Origin: Nostoc sp. XA010
Lineage (GTDB): Bacteria > Cyanobacteriota > Cyanobacteriia > Cyanobacteriales > Nostocaceae
Reading direction: 5' to 3'
Length of the DNA: 64,000 bases
Assembly (NCBI RefSeq): GCF_020829625.1
Contig: NZ_JAIVFX010000002.1
Span: 124,001 to 188,000, forward strand
Each line of letters opens with the position of its first letter. Positions within the stretch are counted from its first letter, which is position 1. Below are positions 53,592-63,040 of this stretch, piece by piece. Made by a program: the position numbers and the translations under genes. The notes beneath the pieces were generated by a model. That model did no database searches. It was not told the DNA's origin and worked only from the letters and a program-made list of their open reading frames with translations.

Positions 53592-54512
53592 ATGGGAAAA
53601 TCATTCTTTAAATATCGCATAGCTGGGTTAGTAAGTTTGATGCTGCTTGTTAGCATTTCCTCCGCCTCTCTATCTTTATCTGCTCCTGTCCCCTCAAAGC
53701 AGGCACAATCTAATGGTAAAACTCCTATAGACTGGTTAAACCAAGGTTTACAAGCAATTCAGGCGGGAAAGGTACAAGATGCGATCGCAGCCTTTAAACA
53801 AGCAACTCAATTAGATCCGACATTAGCACCAGCGCAGTATAATTTAGGGCTAGCATTCCGACAAACGGGACAATTACAACCCTCTGCGGATGCATTTTAT
53901 CGAGCGACGCAAGCCGATCCTAAGTTTGCTCCGGCTTTTGCTAATTTAGGTGGTGCGTTGTTAGAGGGAAATAATTTACAGTTAGCTAACGATTACTTGC
54001 GACGTGCGTTAGAACTTGATCCAAAATTAGGATTTGCCCACTATAACTTGGGGTTGGTACGAGAACAGCAACGTGATTGTGAAAAAGCGATCGCATCTTT
54101 TAAAAAAGCCATAGAATATAGCAAAAATGCACCAGAGCCTCCTTATCATATAGGGATATGTTATCTCCAACAAGGTAAACTCGATCAAGCCAGAGATGCG
54201 TTTAATCAGGCAGTAAAAATTAATCCGAAGTATCCAGAAGCTTACTATAATCTCGGCTCAATTTGGTTTCAGCAAGGCAAACCACAAGAGGCATTAGAGG
54301 CTTTTAGAAAATCAGCCGAAGCTAACTCTAACTATCCCAACGCTTATTATGGTGCAGGGTTAGCTTTTATGCAGTTACAGCAATATGGAGATGCAGTACA
54401 AGTATTGCAATTTGCTAGAGATTTATATAATGCTCAGAAAAATCCTCAGTGGGCGAAAAATGCCGAACAATTGTTGCAACAAGCACAAAATTTAAATTAC
54501 AAACCTCGCTGA
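53592..54512 (+). CDS. secreted or periplasmic TPR-repeat protein
   Basis: About 306 residues. A signal or anchor helix (IAGLVSLMLLVSISSASLSL) is followed by six or seven tandem 34-residue TPR units, for example AIAAFKQATQLDPTLAPAQY and NLGLAFRQTGQLQPSADAFY. It is a protein-interaction scaffold and, from the signal, acts outside the cytoplasmic membrane. I choose the ATG at 53592 (MGKSFFKYRI); GTG at 53571 is also in frame. Partner unknown. Confidence 0.88.
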   Translation: MGKSFFKYRIAGLVSLMLLVSISSASLSLSAPVPSKQAQSNGKTPIDWLNQGLQAIQAGKVQDAIAAFKQATQLDPTLAPAQYNLGLAFRQTGQLQPSADAFYRATQADPKFAPAFANLGGALLEGNNLQLANDYLRRALELDPKLGFAHYNLGLVREQQRDCEKAIASFKKAIEYSKNAPEPPYHIGICYLQQGKLDQARDAFNQAVKINPKYPEAYYNLGSIWFQQGKPQEALEAFRKSAEANSNYPNAYYGAGLAFMQLQQYGDAVQVLQFARDLYNAQKNPQWAKNAEQLLQQAQNLNYKPR

Positions 54513-54593
54513 GGCGCAAAAACTTAATATTGCATAACATAAAACTATTGGGTTGACTCGCTGGTGTTGTCTGAAGTTGTCCCGATTGGAAAA

Positions 54594-55148
54594 ATGTACA
54601 TGCAAAAGCGCCAGAAAAGTCGATTCTTATTTAGCGATCGCTGGCTTGATCGCCAGTCAATTGTTCGCAACATGGAAGCCTTTCAAGACTTAATTGTGAT
54701 TGTCTTGTGTTTGGGATTGTTCGCCGTCATGCTGATCCAATTGTGGGGGATAGCGATTGCCATCACGCAGCCACTAGACTATAAACATGTGACTGCAAAA
54801 ATACTATTTGTGTTAATTTTAGTCGAGTTATTCCGACTATTAATGGTCTACTTGCAAGAACATAGTATCTCTGTAGGAGTCGCAGTTGAGGTAACAATTG
54901 TATCTCTACTGCGAGAAATAGTAGTTCACGGAGCGCTGGAAATTTATTGGGTTAATACGCTTGCAATTTGTGGTTTGTTGTTTGTTCTGGGTGGACTACT
55001 CGTAGTTTGTGCTAAGACGCCACACATGGATTGCATGAGCGCTAACACTAAGTTTTGTCCGGTTGTGTATAGAGGAGGTAGGGAACGGCAAAATGAGTTG
55101 GAATTCCAGTATTCACGACAATGTGATGAAAATCAACCGCTTGGATAA
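54594..55148 (+). CDS. PsiE-family membrane protein
   Basis: A protein of about 184 residues with four membrane helices (FQDLIVIVLCLGLFAVMLIQ; ILFVLILVELFRLLMVYL; VAVEVTIVSLLREIVVHGAL; TLAICGLLFVLGGLLVV). The order and the LVELFRLLMVY / LLREIV pattern match PsiE, phosphate-starvation-inducible protein E. The C-terminal cytosolic tail is charged. It starts about 80 bases after the TPR gene, and co-transcription is possible. Start is uncertain (GTG 54564, ATG 54594 or ATG 54600). Confidence 0.82.
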   Translation: MYMQKRQKSRFLFSDRWLDRQSIVRNMEAFQDLIVIVLCLGLFAVMLIQLWGIAIAITQPLDYKHVTAKILFVLILVELFRLLMVYLQEHSISVGVAVEVTIVSLLREIVVHGALEIYWVNTLAICGLLFVLGGLLVVCAKTPHMDCMSANTKFCPVVYRGGRERQNELEFQYSRQCDENQPLG

Positions 55149-55326
55149 ATTGTTATGACAATGGGGAGTGGGGAGTGGGGAGTAGAGAAAAAGTATTTTC
55201 TTACTCTCCACTCCTTTGCTTGGGGCTGTATCAGGAAATTGGATGCATCTAAAATCTAAAATGGTATAACTTACTTTTGCAAGGTACTTCCGACGTATTG
55301 AAATATACTCTTTTTGGAAGATGAAT

Positions 55327-55373
55327 CCCTCTTTTAGGGTGAGTATAAATTAATTAGAAATTCTAAAAGAGGG
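55327..55373 (+). promoter_or_regulatory. leader hairpin enclosing the ribosome binding site
   Basis: ccctcttttag (55327-55337) and ctaaaagaggg (55363-55373) are perfect 11-base complements with a 25-base loop. The right arm contains the Shine-Dalgarno gaggg, 7 bases before the ATG at 55381, so folding would hide the ribosome binding site. It suggests a translational switch acted on by temperature, RNA or a protein; only the pairing is seen. Confidence 0.72.
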
Positions 55374-55380
55374 TCAAGCC

Positions 55381-55626
55381 ATGACTACAAATACAGGTAA
55401 TGGACAGTCTCAAGAGCCAATTAGCAACTTGGAGTATGATTTTGTCACTGTTTTGCACAACAAGGCTGAAGCCATTAAAGCTTACGATATTTACATCAAA
55501 GATGCAGAGCAAGTAGGTTCTCAGCCTTGTGTAGAGTTATTCCAAAAATTGCGCCAATCTGATCTTGAGCAAGCACAAGAGGTTCGTCGGCATCTACAAG
55601 AAGTGATGCAACACGGTAAGATGTAA
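55381..55626 (+). CDS. small conserved helical protein of unknown function
   Basis: An 81-residue acidic, fully helical protein: NLEYDFVTVLHNKAEAIKAY, then an Asp/Gln-rich middle and a coiled C-terminal QAQEVRRHLQEVMQHGKM. It has no membrane segment or signal. The layout resembles half of a four-helix (ferritin-like or DUF2383-like) bundle, but I do not claim the family. Its ribosome binding site lies in a stable leader hairpin, so its expression is probably controlled at translation. Confidence 0.75.
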   Translation: MTTNTGNGQSQEPISNLEYDFVTVLHNKAEAIKAYDIYIKDAEQVGSQPCVELFQKLRQSDLEQAQEVRRHLQEVMQHGKM

Positions 55627-55851
55627 CCCAGGCTTTAAGTGCGTAGACTACGCCTACGCACTTGCTGATTAAATTAGACGCAAGGAAAATTAGCTGTATC
55701 TCTTACTGTGTGAGAATATTGTGCTGATTGATTTTCATTGTCAGATTGTAGACCCTGTATTACAGAGTACACCTTAACTGTCTTAAGTGTCCTTGCGTCT
55801 TTGTCAAGATTTTGAGATATTAAATTGAAAGATTAATTTACATAGAAACTT
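55627..55851. other. gap before the EF-hand gene
   Basis: About 225 bases. gtgcgtagactacgcctacgcac at 55637-55663 is a near-perfect palindrome of the GCGTAGC repeat family and may end the preceding transcript. No gene. Confidence 0.5.
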
Positions 55852-56085
55852 ATGACAACCGAGCAAGAGCTTCAATCTCTTTTTAATCAATTAGATCGCG
55901 ATCAAGACGGCAAAGTCTCCATTAATGAACTTTTTTTAAGTCCTGGCTTAAGTGCAATCATCATATCAGAAACAAATACCAGTAGTCCCCAGGAGTTACT
56001 AGTACAGTGTGACTCAGACAAAGACGGTAGTATTACCTTTGAAGAGTTAAAGGAAGCAGTTGATAAAGCAGATAATTTAAACTAG
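55852..56085 (+). CDS. EF-hand calcium-binding protein
   Basis: A 77-residue protein with two EF-hand loops: DRDQDGKVSINE and DSDKDGSITFEE, each with the D-x-D-x-D/G-x-x-x-x-E ligands intact. It looks like a single calmodulin lobe and should bind two Ca2+ ions, acting as a calcium buffer or sensor in the cytosol. Calcium signals are important for heterocyst formation in this group, which is background only. It stands alone. Confidence 0.9.
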   Translation: MTTEQELQSLFNQLDRDQDGKVSINELFLSPGLSAIIISETNTSSPQELLVQCDSDKDGSITFEELKEAVDKADNLN

Positions 56086-56095
56086 CAGTTAAAAA

Positions 56096-56123
56096 AAAGC
56101 AGATGGTTGCTCCCATCTGCTTT
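56096..56123. terminator. bidirectional terminator between EF-hand and metF-like genes
   Basis: aaagcagatgg and ccatctgcttt pair over 11 bases around ttgctc, with A-runs before and T-rich bases after, so it fits both converging transcripts. Confidence 0.8.
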
Positions 56124-56146
56124 AATAAAAAAATCCATTATTTCGT

Positions 56147-57067
56147 TTACTTGGATACCAACTGATTAACTGGAGCAACCCCAGCCAAATCTAAAATTGG
56201 CGCGATCGCATCTTCTCGCTTCACCGCCATCATGTGAACACCTTGGCATAATTGCCGTGCTATTTGCACTTGCTCGGCGGCAATTTTCATCCCTTCTTCA
56301 CCAGGATCTTTAGCTTTTGCCAATCTATCAATAATATGTTGGGGAATATTTACACCCGGAACACATCTATTAATAAACTGAGCATTTTTTGCCGATTTCA
56401 ACAGAAAAATTCCTGCCAAAATTGGTTTTTTATAGCCAGCAGCAATGGTATCCATAAACTTTTCTAGCCGCTCAAAATCGGTAATTAACTGACTTTGAAA
56501 AAACTGCGCTCCGGCTTCGATTTTGCGTTCAAATCGACTTTGCAAACCCGACCAACTTTTACATTGCGGATCTACTGCTGCACCAACAAATAAATCTAAC
56601 GCTCCATCAGTCAAGGGTTTCTCATTGGAATCAACGCCTTGATTCATCTTCCGAATCAGTTGCAGCAGTCGTACCGCTTCTAAGTCAAACACTGCTTTGG
56701 CATCTGGATGATCGCCTGCTTTTACTGGATCGCCAGTCAAAGCTAAAATGTTACGGATACCTAAAGCATGAGCGCCCATTAAATCAGCTTGTAAACCGAT
56801 GCGGTTGCGATCGCGGCAAGCAATTTGACAAATCGGTTCTATACCGTTTTGTAACAAAATCACCGACGCCATTAACGAAGACATCCGTAATACTGCGCGG
56901 CTACCATCAGTAACATTGACAGCATGAACCCTTCCCTTAAGAGTCGCCGCCATTTGAATCATGTGCCCTGGATCTCCCCCTTTCGGGGGTGCTACCTCGG
57001 CAGTAACTAGAAATTCGCCTGCTTGTACAGCTCTCTTGAAGGCTGTGGGGCTATGGGTGTGATGCAT
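56147..57067 (-). CDS. metF: methylenetetrahydrofolate reductase
   Basis: A 306-residue TIM-barrel flavoenzyme that reduces 5,10-methylene-THF to 5-methyl-THF for methionine synthesis. Visible blocks are GEFLVTAEVAPPKGGDPGHM (Glu of the folate site), GRVHAVNVTDGSRAVLRM, ICQIACRDRNRIGLQADLMG and ILALTGDPVKAGDHPDAKAV with the FAD-binding TGD. The gene lies 58 bases downstream of trpS on the same strand, so they may share a transcript. The family also includes related cyanobacterial paralogues, hence slight caution. Confidence 0.87.
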   Translation of the reverse strand: MHHTHSPTAFKRAVQAGEFLVTAEVAPPKGGDPGHMIQMAATLKGRVHAVNVTDGSRAVLRMSSLMASVILLQNGIEPICQIACRDRNRIGLQADLMGAHALGIRNILALTGDPVKAGDHPDAKAVFDLEAVRLLQLIRKMNQGVDSNEKPLTDGALDLFVGAAVDPQCKSWSGLQSRFERKIEAGAQFFQSQLITDFERLEKFMDTIAAGYKKPILAGIFLLKSAKNAQFINRCVPGVNIPQHIIDRLAKAKDPGEEGMKIAAEQVQIARQLCQGVHMMAVKREDAIAPILDLAGVAPVNQLVSK

Positions 57068-57125
57068 AAAATTAAGAATTTCAATTTCTTAAATGGTATA
57101 GCCAATCACACCGAAAAGGGACAAA

Positions 57126-58136
57126 TTATAGAGGAAGAGAGTAGCCTAAAGCAGTTTTTACTTGTGATAAAGTTTGATTTGCGATCGCCCTAGCTTTTTC
57201 CCCTCCATCCCTCAACACAGACTCCAAATAGCCTTTATCCTCCGTTATCGACTGATATTTTTCTTGAATGGGTTTCAGCGACTCAATAATTGTGTCCGTC
57301 AACAATGGCTTGAATTGTCCCCAACCCATATCCTGACATTCAACGGCTACATCTCCCTTTGTTTTACCAGAAAGCAATGTATACAGCGTTAACAAGTTAT
57401 TACACTCTGGACGGGCTGGATCATCAAAAGTCAGCCCACGAATCGGATCAGTTTTGCAACGTTTAATCTTGTATTGAATTTGTTCTGGTGAATCTAGCAA
57501 ACTGATTCGGCTTAACTCAGAAGGATCAGACTTCGACATTTTGCGTGTACCGTCCGCCAAACTCATCACCCTTGCCCCTTCCTTACGAATCAAAGGGTCT
57601 GGTAACTTCAGAACTGGCTGATCTGGTTTACCAAATTGGTGATTTAGCCGCGCTGCAATATCCCGTGTCAATTCCAAATGTTGCTTTTGGTCTTCACCCA
57701 CTGGCACTTTATCAGCTTGGTAAAGCAAAATATCAGATGCCATCAGCACAGGGTAATCCAATAAACCTGCACTCACATTTTCTCCCTGTTTAACAGCCTT
57801 TTCCTTAAACTGGATCATATCTTGCAGCCAGTTTAGAGGTGTAATGCAGTTGAGCAACCAGGTGAGTTCACTGTGGGCCGAAACGTGGGATTGTACAAAA
57901 ATGGTAGAGTGATTTAAATCAAGACCACAAGCTAGATAGAGAGCAGCAAGGGTGTAGGTATCAGCTGCCAACTGTTTTGGGTCGTGTGGCACTGTAATTG
58001 CGTGTAAATCAGCCACAAAGAGGTAATTTTCGTATTCGCTCTGACCTTCTACCCAGTTGCGAATGGCTCCCAAATAGTTACCTAGATGGTAATTGCCGGT
58101 TGGTTGAACTCCAGAAAGAACACGTTGCTTGCCCAT
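57126..58136 (-). CDS. trpS: tryptophanyl-tRNA synthetase
   Basis: A 336-residue class Ic synthetase that charges tRNA-Trp. The HIGH-like motif reads QPTGNYHLGNYLGA, the KMSKS motif ADGTRKMSKSDPSEL, and the ATP/Trp site LMASDILLYQADKVPVGEDQ. I choose the ATG at 58136 (MGKQRVLSGV); the TTG at 58145 is not needed. It is upstream of metF on the same strand. Confidence 0.95.
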   Translation of the reverse strand: MGKQRVLSGVQPTGNYHLGNYLGAIRNWVEGQSEYENYLFVADLHAITVPHDPKQLAADTYTLAALYLACGLDLNHSTIFVQSHVSAHSELTWLLNCITPLNWLQDMIQFKEKAVKQGENVSAGLLDYPVLMASDILLYQADKVPVGEDQKQHLELTRDIAARLNHQFGKPDQPVLKLPDPLIRKEGARVMSLADGTRKMSKSDPSELSRISLLDSPEQIQYKIKRCKTDPIRGLTFDDPARPECNNLLTLYTLLSGKTKGDVAVECQDMGWGQFKPLLTDTIIESLKPIQEKYQSITEDKGYLESVLRDGGEKARAIANQTLSQVKTALGYSLPL

Positions 58137-58480
58137 AAATTTCAACTTAGTTATCTCAAATCCGCGCTAGTAAAGTGGCGATGTCTGGCGACAAATTGCT
58201 TTCCGCCTACGCAAAACTCATTTAATTTTGACATTTTCCAGGTCAACTCGCTGTTGCAGGATGAGAGATTTTAACTCAACTCCGATTGCTATAGAAACTC
58301 TTCACTGCTTTTTTGCCACCGCTTGTGTTTTAAACTACCTTTTATATTCCGAGCGAATTGTGGCAAGATATCCCTGTGGTATTAACGCTGACAACAGTGG
58401 GCGTTCTGCTATCCACAAGCTTCACTACGGCGAAGAAGTGGTGCATTTTTATTTTGAAGCTTAAGGATGTTAGAAGACTA
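58137..58480. other. divergent region upstream of trpS and desaturase
   Basis: About 345 bases with no supported gene, containing promoters for both flanking genes. An open frame begins at 58358, but its first 41 codons look unconserved. Confidence 0.45.
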
Positions 58481-59386
58481 ATGAAGCAGTACTCTCAGCT
58501 CACCATTATTTTTTACATAGTAGGCCCTACTTTGATCGTAGTGAGTCATTTAGGATCATTACTCATTATTGTTACTGGCTTATCATGGGGTGCTGTCTTA
58601 TGGGCCCTATTGTTATATGTAATACGAATGCTTGCAACTACTGGCATCTATCATAGGCTACTCACCCACAAGAGCTACCAGGCTCCAACCTCAGTTCTAT
58701 GCATTGGAAGCATTGTGGCTGCTTCAGCCGGGCAGATGGGGCCAAGTTGGTGGAAAGCTCACCACATGGATCATCATCAATACTCAGATCAGAAAGAAGA
58801 TCCTCATTCTCCTTATATGCCTTTCAAGGGAATTAAAGGATTCTGGTGGTCTCAAGCTGGATGGCTGTTCTCCCCACAGTTTTTTCCCTCCAAGCTTCCC
58901 AGCGATGTTGAGAGTAATGTGGTTTTGAAGATTATTGACCGTTTGCACTTCATTCCTACCGTTGCTCTTGCTGCGCTCTCGTACTACATTGGTGGAGTTG
59001 AATATCTCGGCGCTTTTTTCCTCAGCACGACTGTCCTCTTCCACTGTGTCGCCACTGTCAACTCACTCAGCCATATACTGGGCGAGCAACCGTTTACAAC
59101 TAATGACTACAGTCGGAACCATTGGCTCGTAGCATTTCTGACCTTGGGTGAAGGCTGGCATAATCTTCATCATGCATTCCAGTGGTCAGCCCGGCATGGC
59201 ATAACTGTGCGAAAGGGGCAGGTTGCCTATCTTCCAGACCCAACATTTTGGTTCATCAAAATCCTTGAGTTCTTGAAGCTAGCGTCAAAGATTAGAATGC
59301 CTTCTGAACCAGAACTTATCGCTCGCGCCAGAAACCGCAACTGTCATAACTCAGTTTTCAAGGCGGGGGCAAAGACATCCGTCTGA
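58481..59386 (+). CDS. acyl-lipid/acyl-CoA fatty acid desaturase
   Basis: A membrane di-iron desaturase of about 301 residues. The three histidine boxes are TGIYHRLLTHKSY, KAHHMDHHQYSD and EGWHNLHHAF, arranged as in delta-9 (DesC-like) enzymes, and membrane helices flank them. It introduces a double bond into lipid acyl chains to keep thylakoid and plasma membranes fluid. I choose the ATG at 58481 (MKQYSQLTII). Position specificity cannot be read from sequence. Confidence 0.87.
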   Translation: MKQYSQLTIIFYIVGPTLIVVSHLGSLLIIVTGLSWGAVLWALLLYVIRMLATTGIYHRLLTHKSYQAPTSVLCIGSIVAASAGQMGPSWWKAHHMDHHQYSDQKEDPHSPYMPFKGIKGFWWSQAGWLFSPQFFPSKLPSDVESNVVLKIIDRLHFIPTVALAALSYYIGGVEYLGAFFLSTTVLFHCVATVNSLSHILGEQPFTTNDYSRNHWLVAFLTLGEGWHNLHHAFQWSARHGITVRKGQVAYLPDPTFWFIKILEFLKLASKIRMPSEPELIARARNRNCHNSVFKAGAKTSV

Positions 59387-59506
59387 ATATTCTGGTTGAC
59401 GATTTACTCAGGAAAAAGTCTGTTCATTGCCTTCTCAGAGACCATTTATAATTCCTCATCATTCTAGCAATAGTTATTTTGGGGCATGACTGCATCACAT
59501 AATAAA

Positions 59507-59537
59507 AGGCGTTGCTAAACTTAAATTAGCAACGCCT
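59507..59537. terminator. bidirectional terminator between desaturase and glucan phosphorylase
   Basis: aggcgttgctaa and ttagcaacgcct are 12-base exact complements around a 7-base loop, between converging genes. Confidence 0.8.
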
Positions 59538-59569
59538 AGTCTTGAGTATTCAACAATTACTCAGCACTC

Positions 59570-62134
59570 TTATTCTGCCCAAGCAATCAACCTTGGTTCA
59601 TAAGGATTAGCTAAGTATTGATTCTTCGGCAATACACGCAAAGACAAGCCTTGCAAACCAGAAGCAGTATAAGTGATATTACCCGTGTAAATACTCAATT
59701 GCTGTGCCTCTTCACCCTGGTAATCCATCACCACTGGCACAGCGTTGACAATATCACCATTGGCATCGATCGCACCTTGATATAACTCCACCTGCACATC
59801 ATCATTGGTCAAGGTTGCTAAGTCAACCTTGGCTTTGACAGCAACGGTTTGGTTAACCTCAATGTCTGAAGCTGCCGATACATCAATATCTTTGATTCTG
59901 ATGTTGAACCAGTGTCTACTCAGTTTTTCTTTCCAAGCAGCTAGTTCTTTAGCTGGGGCATAGTTATCAACAGTCAAGGTATGATAGCGATCGCTAGCCG
60001 GGAAATAAGCTCTCCCAGCATATTCTCCTACCATCCGCGCTGTATTAAAGAACGGACAATTCAACCGAATTGCATCCTTCATTTTGGCAACCCACGGACG
60101 GGGCAAACCATCAGTATCCCGGTGTTCATAAAATAACGGTACAACTTCCTTCTCTAACAATTCGTAGAGAGCATTTGCTTCTACTTCATCTTGATAGTTG
60201 GGATCGTCGTAATTCTCTCCATGTCCAATCGCCCAACCTGTGCGGACGTAATCAGCTTCATCCCACCAGCCATCTAGTACACTTAAATTCGGCAAGCCAT
60301 TCATTGCTGCTTTCATGCCACTAGTACCAGAGGCTTCCCGTGGACGACGCGGTGTGTTTAACCAGATATCGCAACCCGCAACCATCAACCGGGAGATGTA
60401 AATGTCGTAATTGGGAACAAACACTACCTGTTTTTCTAAGTTTTGTTCGCGGATAAAGTGATTGATCTCGCGGATGAGTTCTTTACCGGGAATATCCTTG
60501 GGATGTGCCTTACCAGCAATCACGAATTGCACTTTCCGATCTTTGTTAGCTAGTAAAAGCCGCTTAATGCGATCCAAATCACGCATCCAGAGGGTAGCAC
60601 GTTTGTAGGTGGCAAAGCGACGAGCAAAGCCAATGGTGAAAGCGTAAGGATCTAAAACTTCTTGTGCCTGGGAAATTTCGGAGGCGGAAGCGCCGCGATC
60701 GGTTAAATGCTTGACCAAATGCTCTCGCACATACAAAACCATATCTAAGCGACAGCGTTCGTGATTGCGCCACAACTCCTCATCAGGAATGGCATCCATC
60801 CGATCCCACAATGGGCTATCTGGTGGTGCTGATGACCAGTTTGGCCCCAAGTAGCGATCGTATAACTCTTGAGTAGATTTCGCAACACAACTGCGAGCAT
60901 GGACACCATTGGTAATTGCTGCGATCGGCACTTCTTCTACTGGCACATTCTGCCACAAACCCTGGAACATTTGCCGCGACACCACACCGTGCAGTTGGGC
61001 GACACCGTTAGAAAATGTTGCCATCTTCAGCGCCAGCACCGCCATACTGAAAGGCCCAGATAAATCGCCTGTATTTTCGCGCCCCAATCCTAAAAATTGC
61101 TCTTTGGGTAACCCAAATATCTCTGCATAGTACCCCAGGTAGTACAACATTTTGTCAGGAGCGAATAAGTCAATTCCTGCTGGTACTGGCGTATGGGTAG
61201 TAAAGATATTACTAGAAGCCACCACCTGTTTAGCTTGGGGATAATTGAGTCCCTCTTCCTGAATCAGCAAGCGGATGCGTTCTAAGGCAGAGAAGGCGGC
61301 ATGGCCTTCATTCATGTGGTAAGCGGTGACTTTCAGCCCCAAAGCTTTGAGCATTTGCACACCACCGATCCCCAGCATAATTTCCTGGTGGATACGCATA
61401 TCGATGTCGCCACCATACAGCTGATCTGTAATGTCGCCGTCGTAAACATTGTTGGGTTCAATGTTGGTGTCCATCAAATACAGGGGCACCGTTCCTACCT
61501 GTACACGCCAAACTCTGGCATACACCTTGCGTCCTGGATAATCTACCGCAATTCGCAATTCTGAACCATCAGGATTGCGCTCTAGATGCAAGGGCATATT
61601 GTAGAAATCGTTCATCAGGTAGCGTTCTTGCTGCCAGCCATCGGCATTAAGATACTGGGCAAAATAGCCTTGCTGATACAGTAAACCTACGCCCACAAGG
61701 GGTAGCCCCAAGTCACTGGCAGATTTGAGGTGATCCCCCGCCAGAACGCCCAAGCCCCCAGAATAGACGGGCAAACAATCTACAAGTCCAAATTCCGCCG
61801 AAAAATAGGCGTAGCATTCTTTTGGTTTATGCTCCCGTTGTTTCTGATACCAGGTACGCTCTTGCAAATAATCGTCTAACTGACGGTCAGCTCGATCCAT
61901 TTGCGCTAGGAAGCCTTCATCTTCGACAACTTCCAGAAGCCGCGATTGAGAGATAGTACCGAGCATCAACACCGGGTTATGATGGCTAGACTCCCACAGG
62001 TCAGAGTCTAAGCGACGGAATAAATCTTTAGTGTCAACGTTCCAATCCCAGTGCAAGTTATATGCTAGCCGCCGTAGTGGTTCGAGTCGCGGCGGTAGTG
62101 AAGGGGATACGTTAAATGTACGAATTGGCTGCAT
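59570..62134 (-). CDS. glgP: alpha-glucan (glycogen) phosphorylase
   Basis: About 854 residues of a GT35 phosphorylase of the short, bacterial DUF3417-containing type, which degrades glycogen to glucose 1-phosphate. N-terminal LRRLAYNLHWDWNVDTKDLF is the DUF3417 helix region; ACFSAEFGLVDCLPVYSGGL-like text (YFSAEFGLVDCLPVYSGGLG) and the PLP site PREASGTSGMKAAMNG, with its lysine, follow. It works on storage glycogen made in the light. I choose the ATG at 62134 (MQPIRTFNVS); a TTG at 62152 is an alternative. It is convergent with the desaturase. Confidence 0.94.
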   Translation of the reverse strand: MQPIRTFNVSPSLPPRLEPLRRLAYNLHWDWNVDTKDLFRRLDSDLWESSHHNPVLMLGTISQSRLLEVVEDEGFLAQMDRADRQLDDYLQERTWYQKQREHKPKECYAYFSAEFGLVDCLPVYSGGLGVLAGDHLKSASDLGLPLVGVGLLYQQGYFAQYLNADGWQQERYLMNDFYNMPLHLERNPDGSELRIAVDYPGRKVYARVWRVQVGTVPLYLMDTNIEPNNVYDGDITDQLYGGDIDMRIHQEIMLGIGGVQMLKALGLKVTAYHMNEGHAAFSALERIRLLIQEEGLNYPQAKQVVASSNIFTTHTPVPAGIDLFAPDKMLYYLGYYAEIFGLPKEQFLGLGRENTGDLSGPFSMAVLALKMATFSNGVAQLHGVVSRQMFQGLWQNVPVEEVPIAAITNGVHARSCVAKSTQELYDRYLGPNWSSAPPDSPLWDRMDAIPDEELWRNHERCRLDMVLYVREHLVKHLTDRGASASEISQAQEVLDPYAFTIGFARRFATYKRATLWMRDLDRIKRLLLANKDRKVQFVIAGKAHPKDIPGKELIREINHFIREQNLEKQVVFVPNYDIYISRLMVAGCDIWLNTPRRPREASGTSGMKAAMNGLPNLSVLDGWWDEADYVRTGWAIGHGENYDDPNYQDEVEANALYELLEKEVVPLFYEHRDTDGLPRPWVAKMKDAIRLNCPFFNTARMVGEYAGRAYFPASDRYHTLTVDNYAPAKELAAWKEKLSRHWFNIRIKDIDVSAASDIEVNQTVAVKAKVDLATLTNDDVQVELYQGAIDANGDIVNAVPVVMDYQGEEAQQLSIYTGNITYTASGLQGLSLRVLPKNQYLANPYEPRLIAWAE

Positions 62135-62716
62135 AGGTTGGCAAAACTCCAAGTTTAGCTATGGTTATTGTTTACTCTCTTTACCAATGTTGCCAATTCT
62201 TTATACAGCAGTTTGTGAAAAAGCCATGACTTTGTTAAGCATTGAGAATTTTTTTAACCTCGTTGCTAAAGTTTACACCAAGGTGTTTCTAAATCTATGC
62301 CCTACCCTGAGCCATGTACTTGGTATATTAAAATTTAATCATTTAGTGCGATGTATCACTTAGAAAAATTTAGTTTTGAATAAATAATTTACATTTCTTT
62401 TAGAATTGATTCCGGCGATCAATCTAAGGTCTTGGCTGAGGGTGAAAGTTCCTCATAGCTGCGTCAAGGAATTAAAATTTTAATTATTTTTTCATAAAAT
62501 TGACTTAATTTAGAGGCTTTGTGAGAGGAAAGACTACTCTATTATTTGGTTAAGGTTAGTTTAAGGTGATGTGACGCTCAATAGTCCATCGTAGACATCG
62601 TTTAAAATTAAATCGTGTAAAAATAATACCAAGCAGTTAACTAGGAAAAGCGAGCGCTAACTACTTGGTATAAATTTTAATACTAAATCAGATAAATAAC
62701 GTAGTAGTGTGTTATT
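62135..62716. other. intergenic region, no gene seen
   Basis: About 580 A/T-rich bases between glgP and a small unknown gene. The open frame at 62031-62363 lies over the glgP start and its leader and shows no conserved features. No repeat family or RNA is recognised. Confidence 0.45.
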
Positions 62717-63040
62717 TTATGCGCCTAGTGAAGGCTGATCTTTGGTGCTTTTTGTCATTGACAAAGCTACAGCTGCTGCATAAGCAATCTCGGCTGCCAT
62801 TTGATAAGCAAGTTTGATACTAGATGAAGCGTCCTTGGCTTTAGGAGAGAGAGAAGCTTTTTTTCGGCGCGACTCTTGTTTGACATCACCCGCCGCAATA
62901 GCTCGCTGTAAAATGATCCAGGCATCTAGGTCTTCTGAGTCATAATTACTTTGAAGTTGCGATCGCAGTTGATCTTCGGCTACAACACTCAAATAGCCGG
63001 TAGTTAGAGCTTCTTGGGCAATTTCTTTAATTAAAGCCAT
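62717..63040 (-). CDS. small conserved hypothetical protein
   Basis: About 107 residues: MALIKEIAQEALTTGYLSVV, DQLRSQLQSNYDSEDLDAWI and a Lys-rich linker RRKKASLSPKAKD, followed by an Ala-rich helix (MAAEIAYAAAVALSM). The N-terminal ~55 residues form a compact helical unit seen in small cyanobacterial proteins, but I do not recognise the family. I choose the ATG at 63040; 63052 is an alternative. Confidence 0.7.
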   Translation of the reverse strand: MALIKEIAQEALTTGYLSVVAEDQLRSQLQSNYDSEDLDAWIILQRAIAAGDVKQESRRKKASLSPKAKDASSSIKLAYQMAAEIAYAAAVALSMTKSTKDQPSLGA

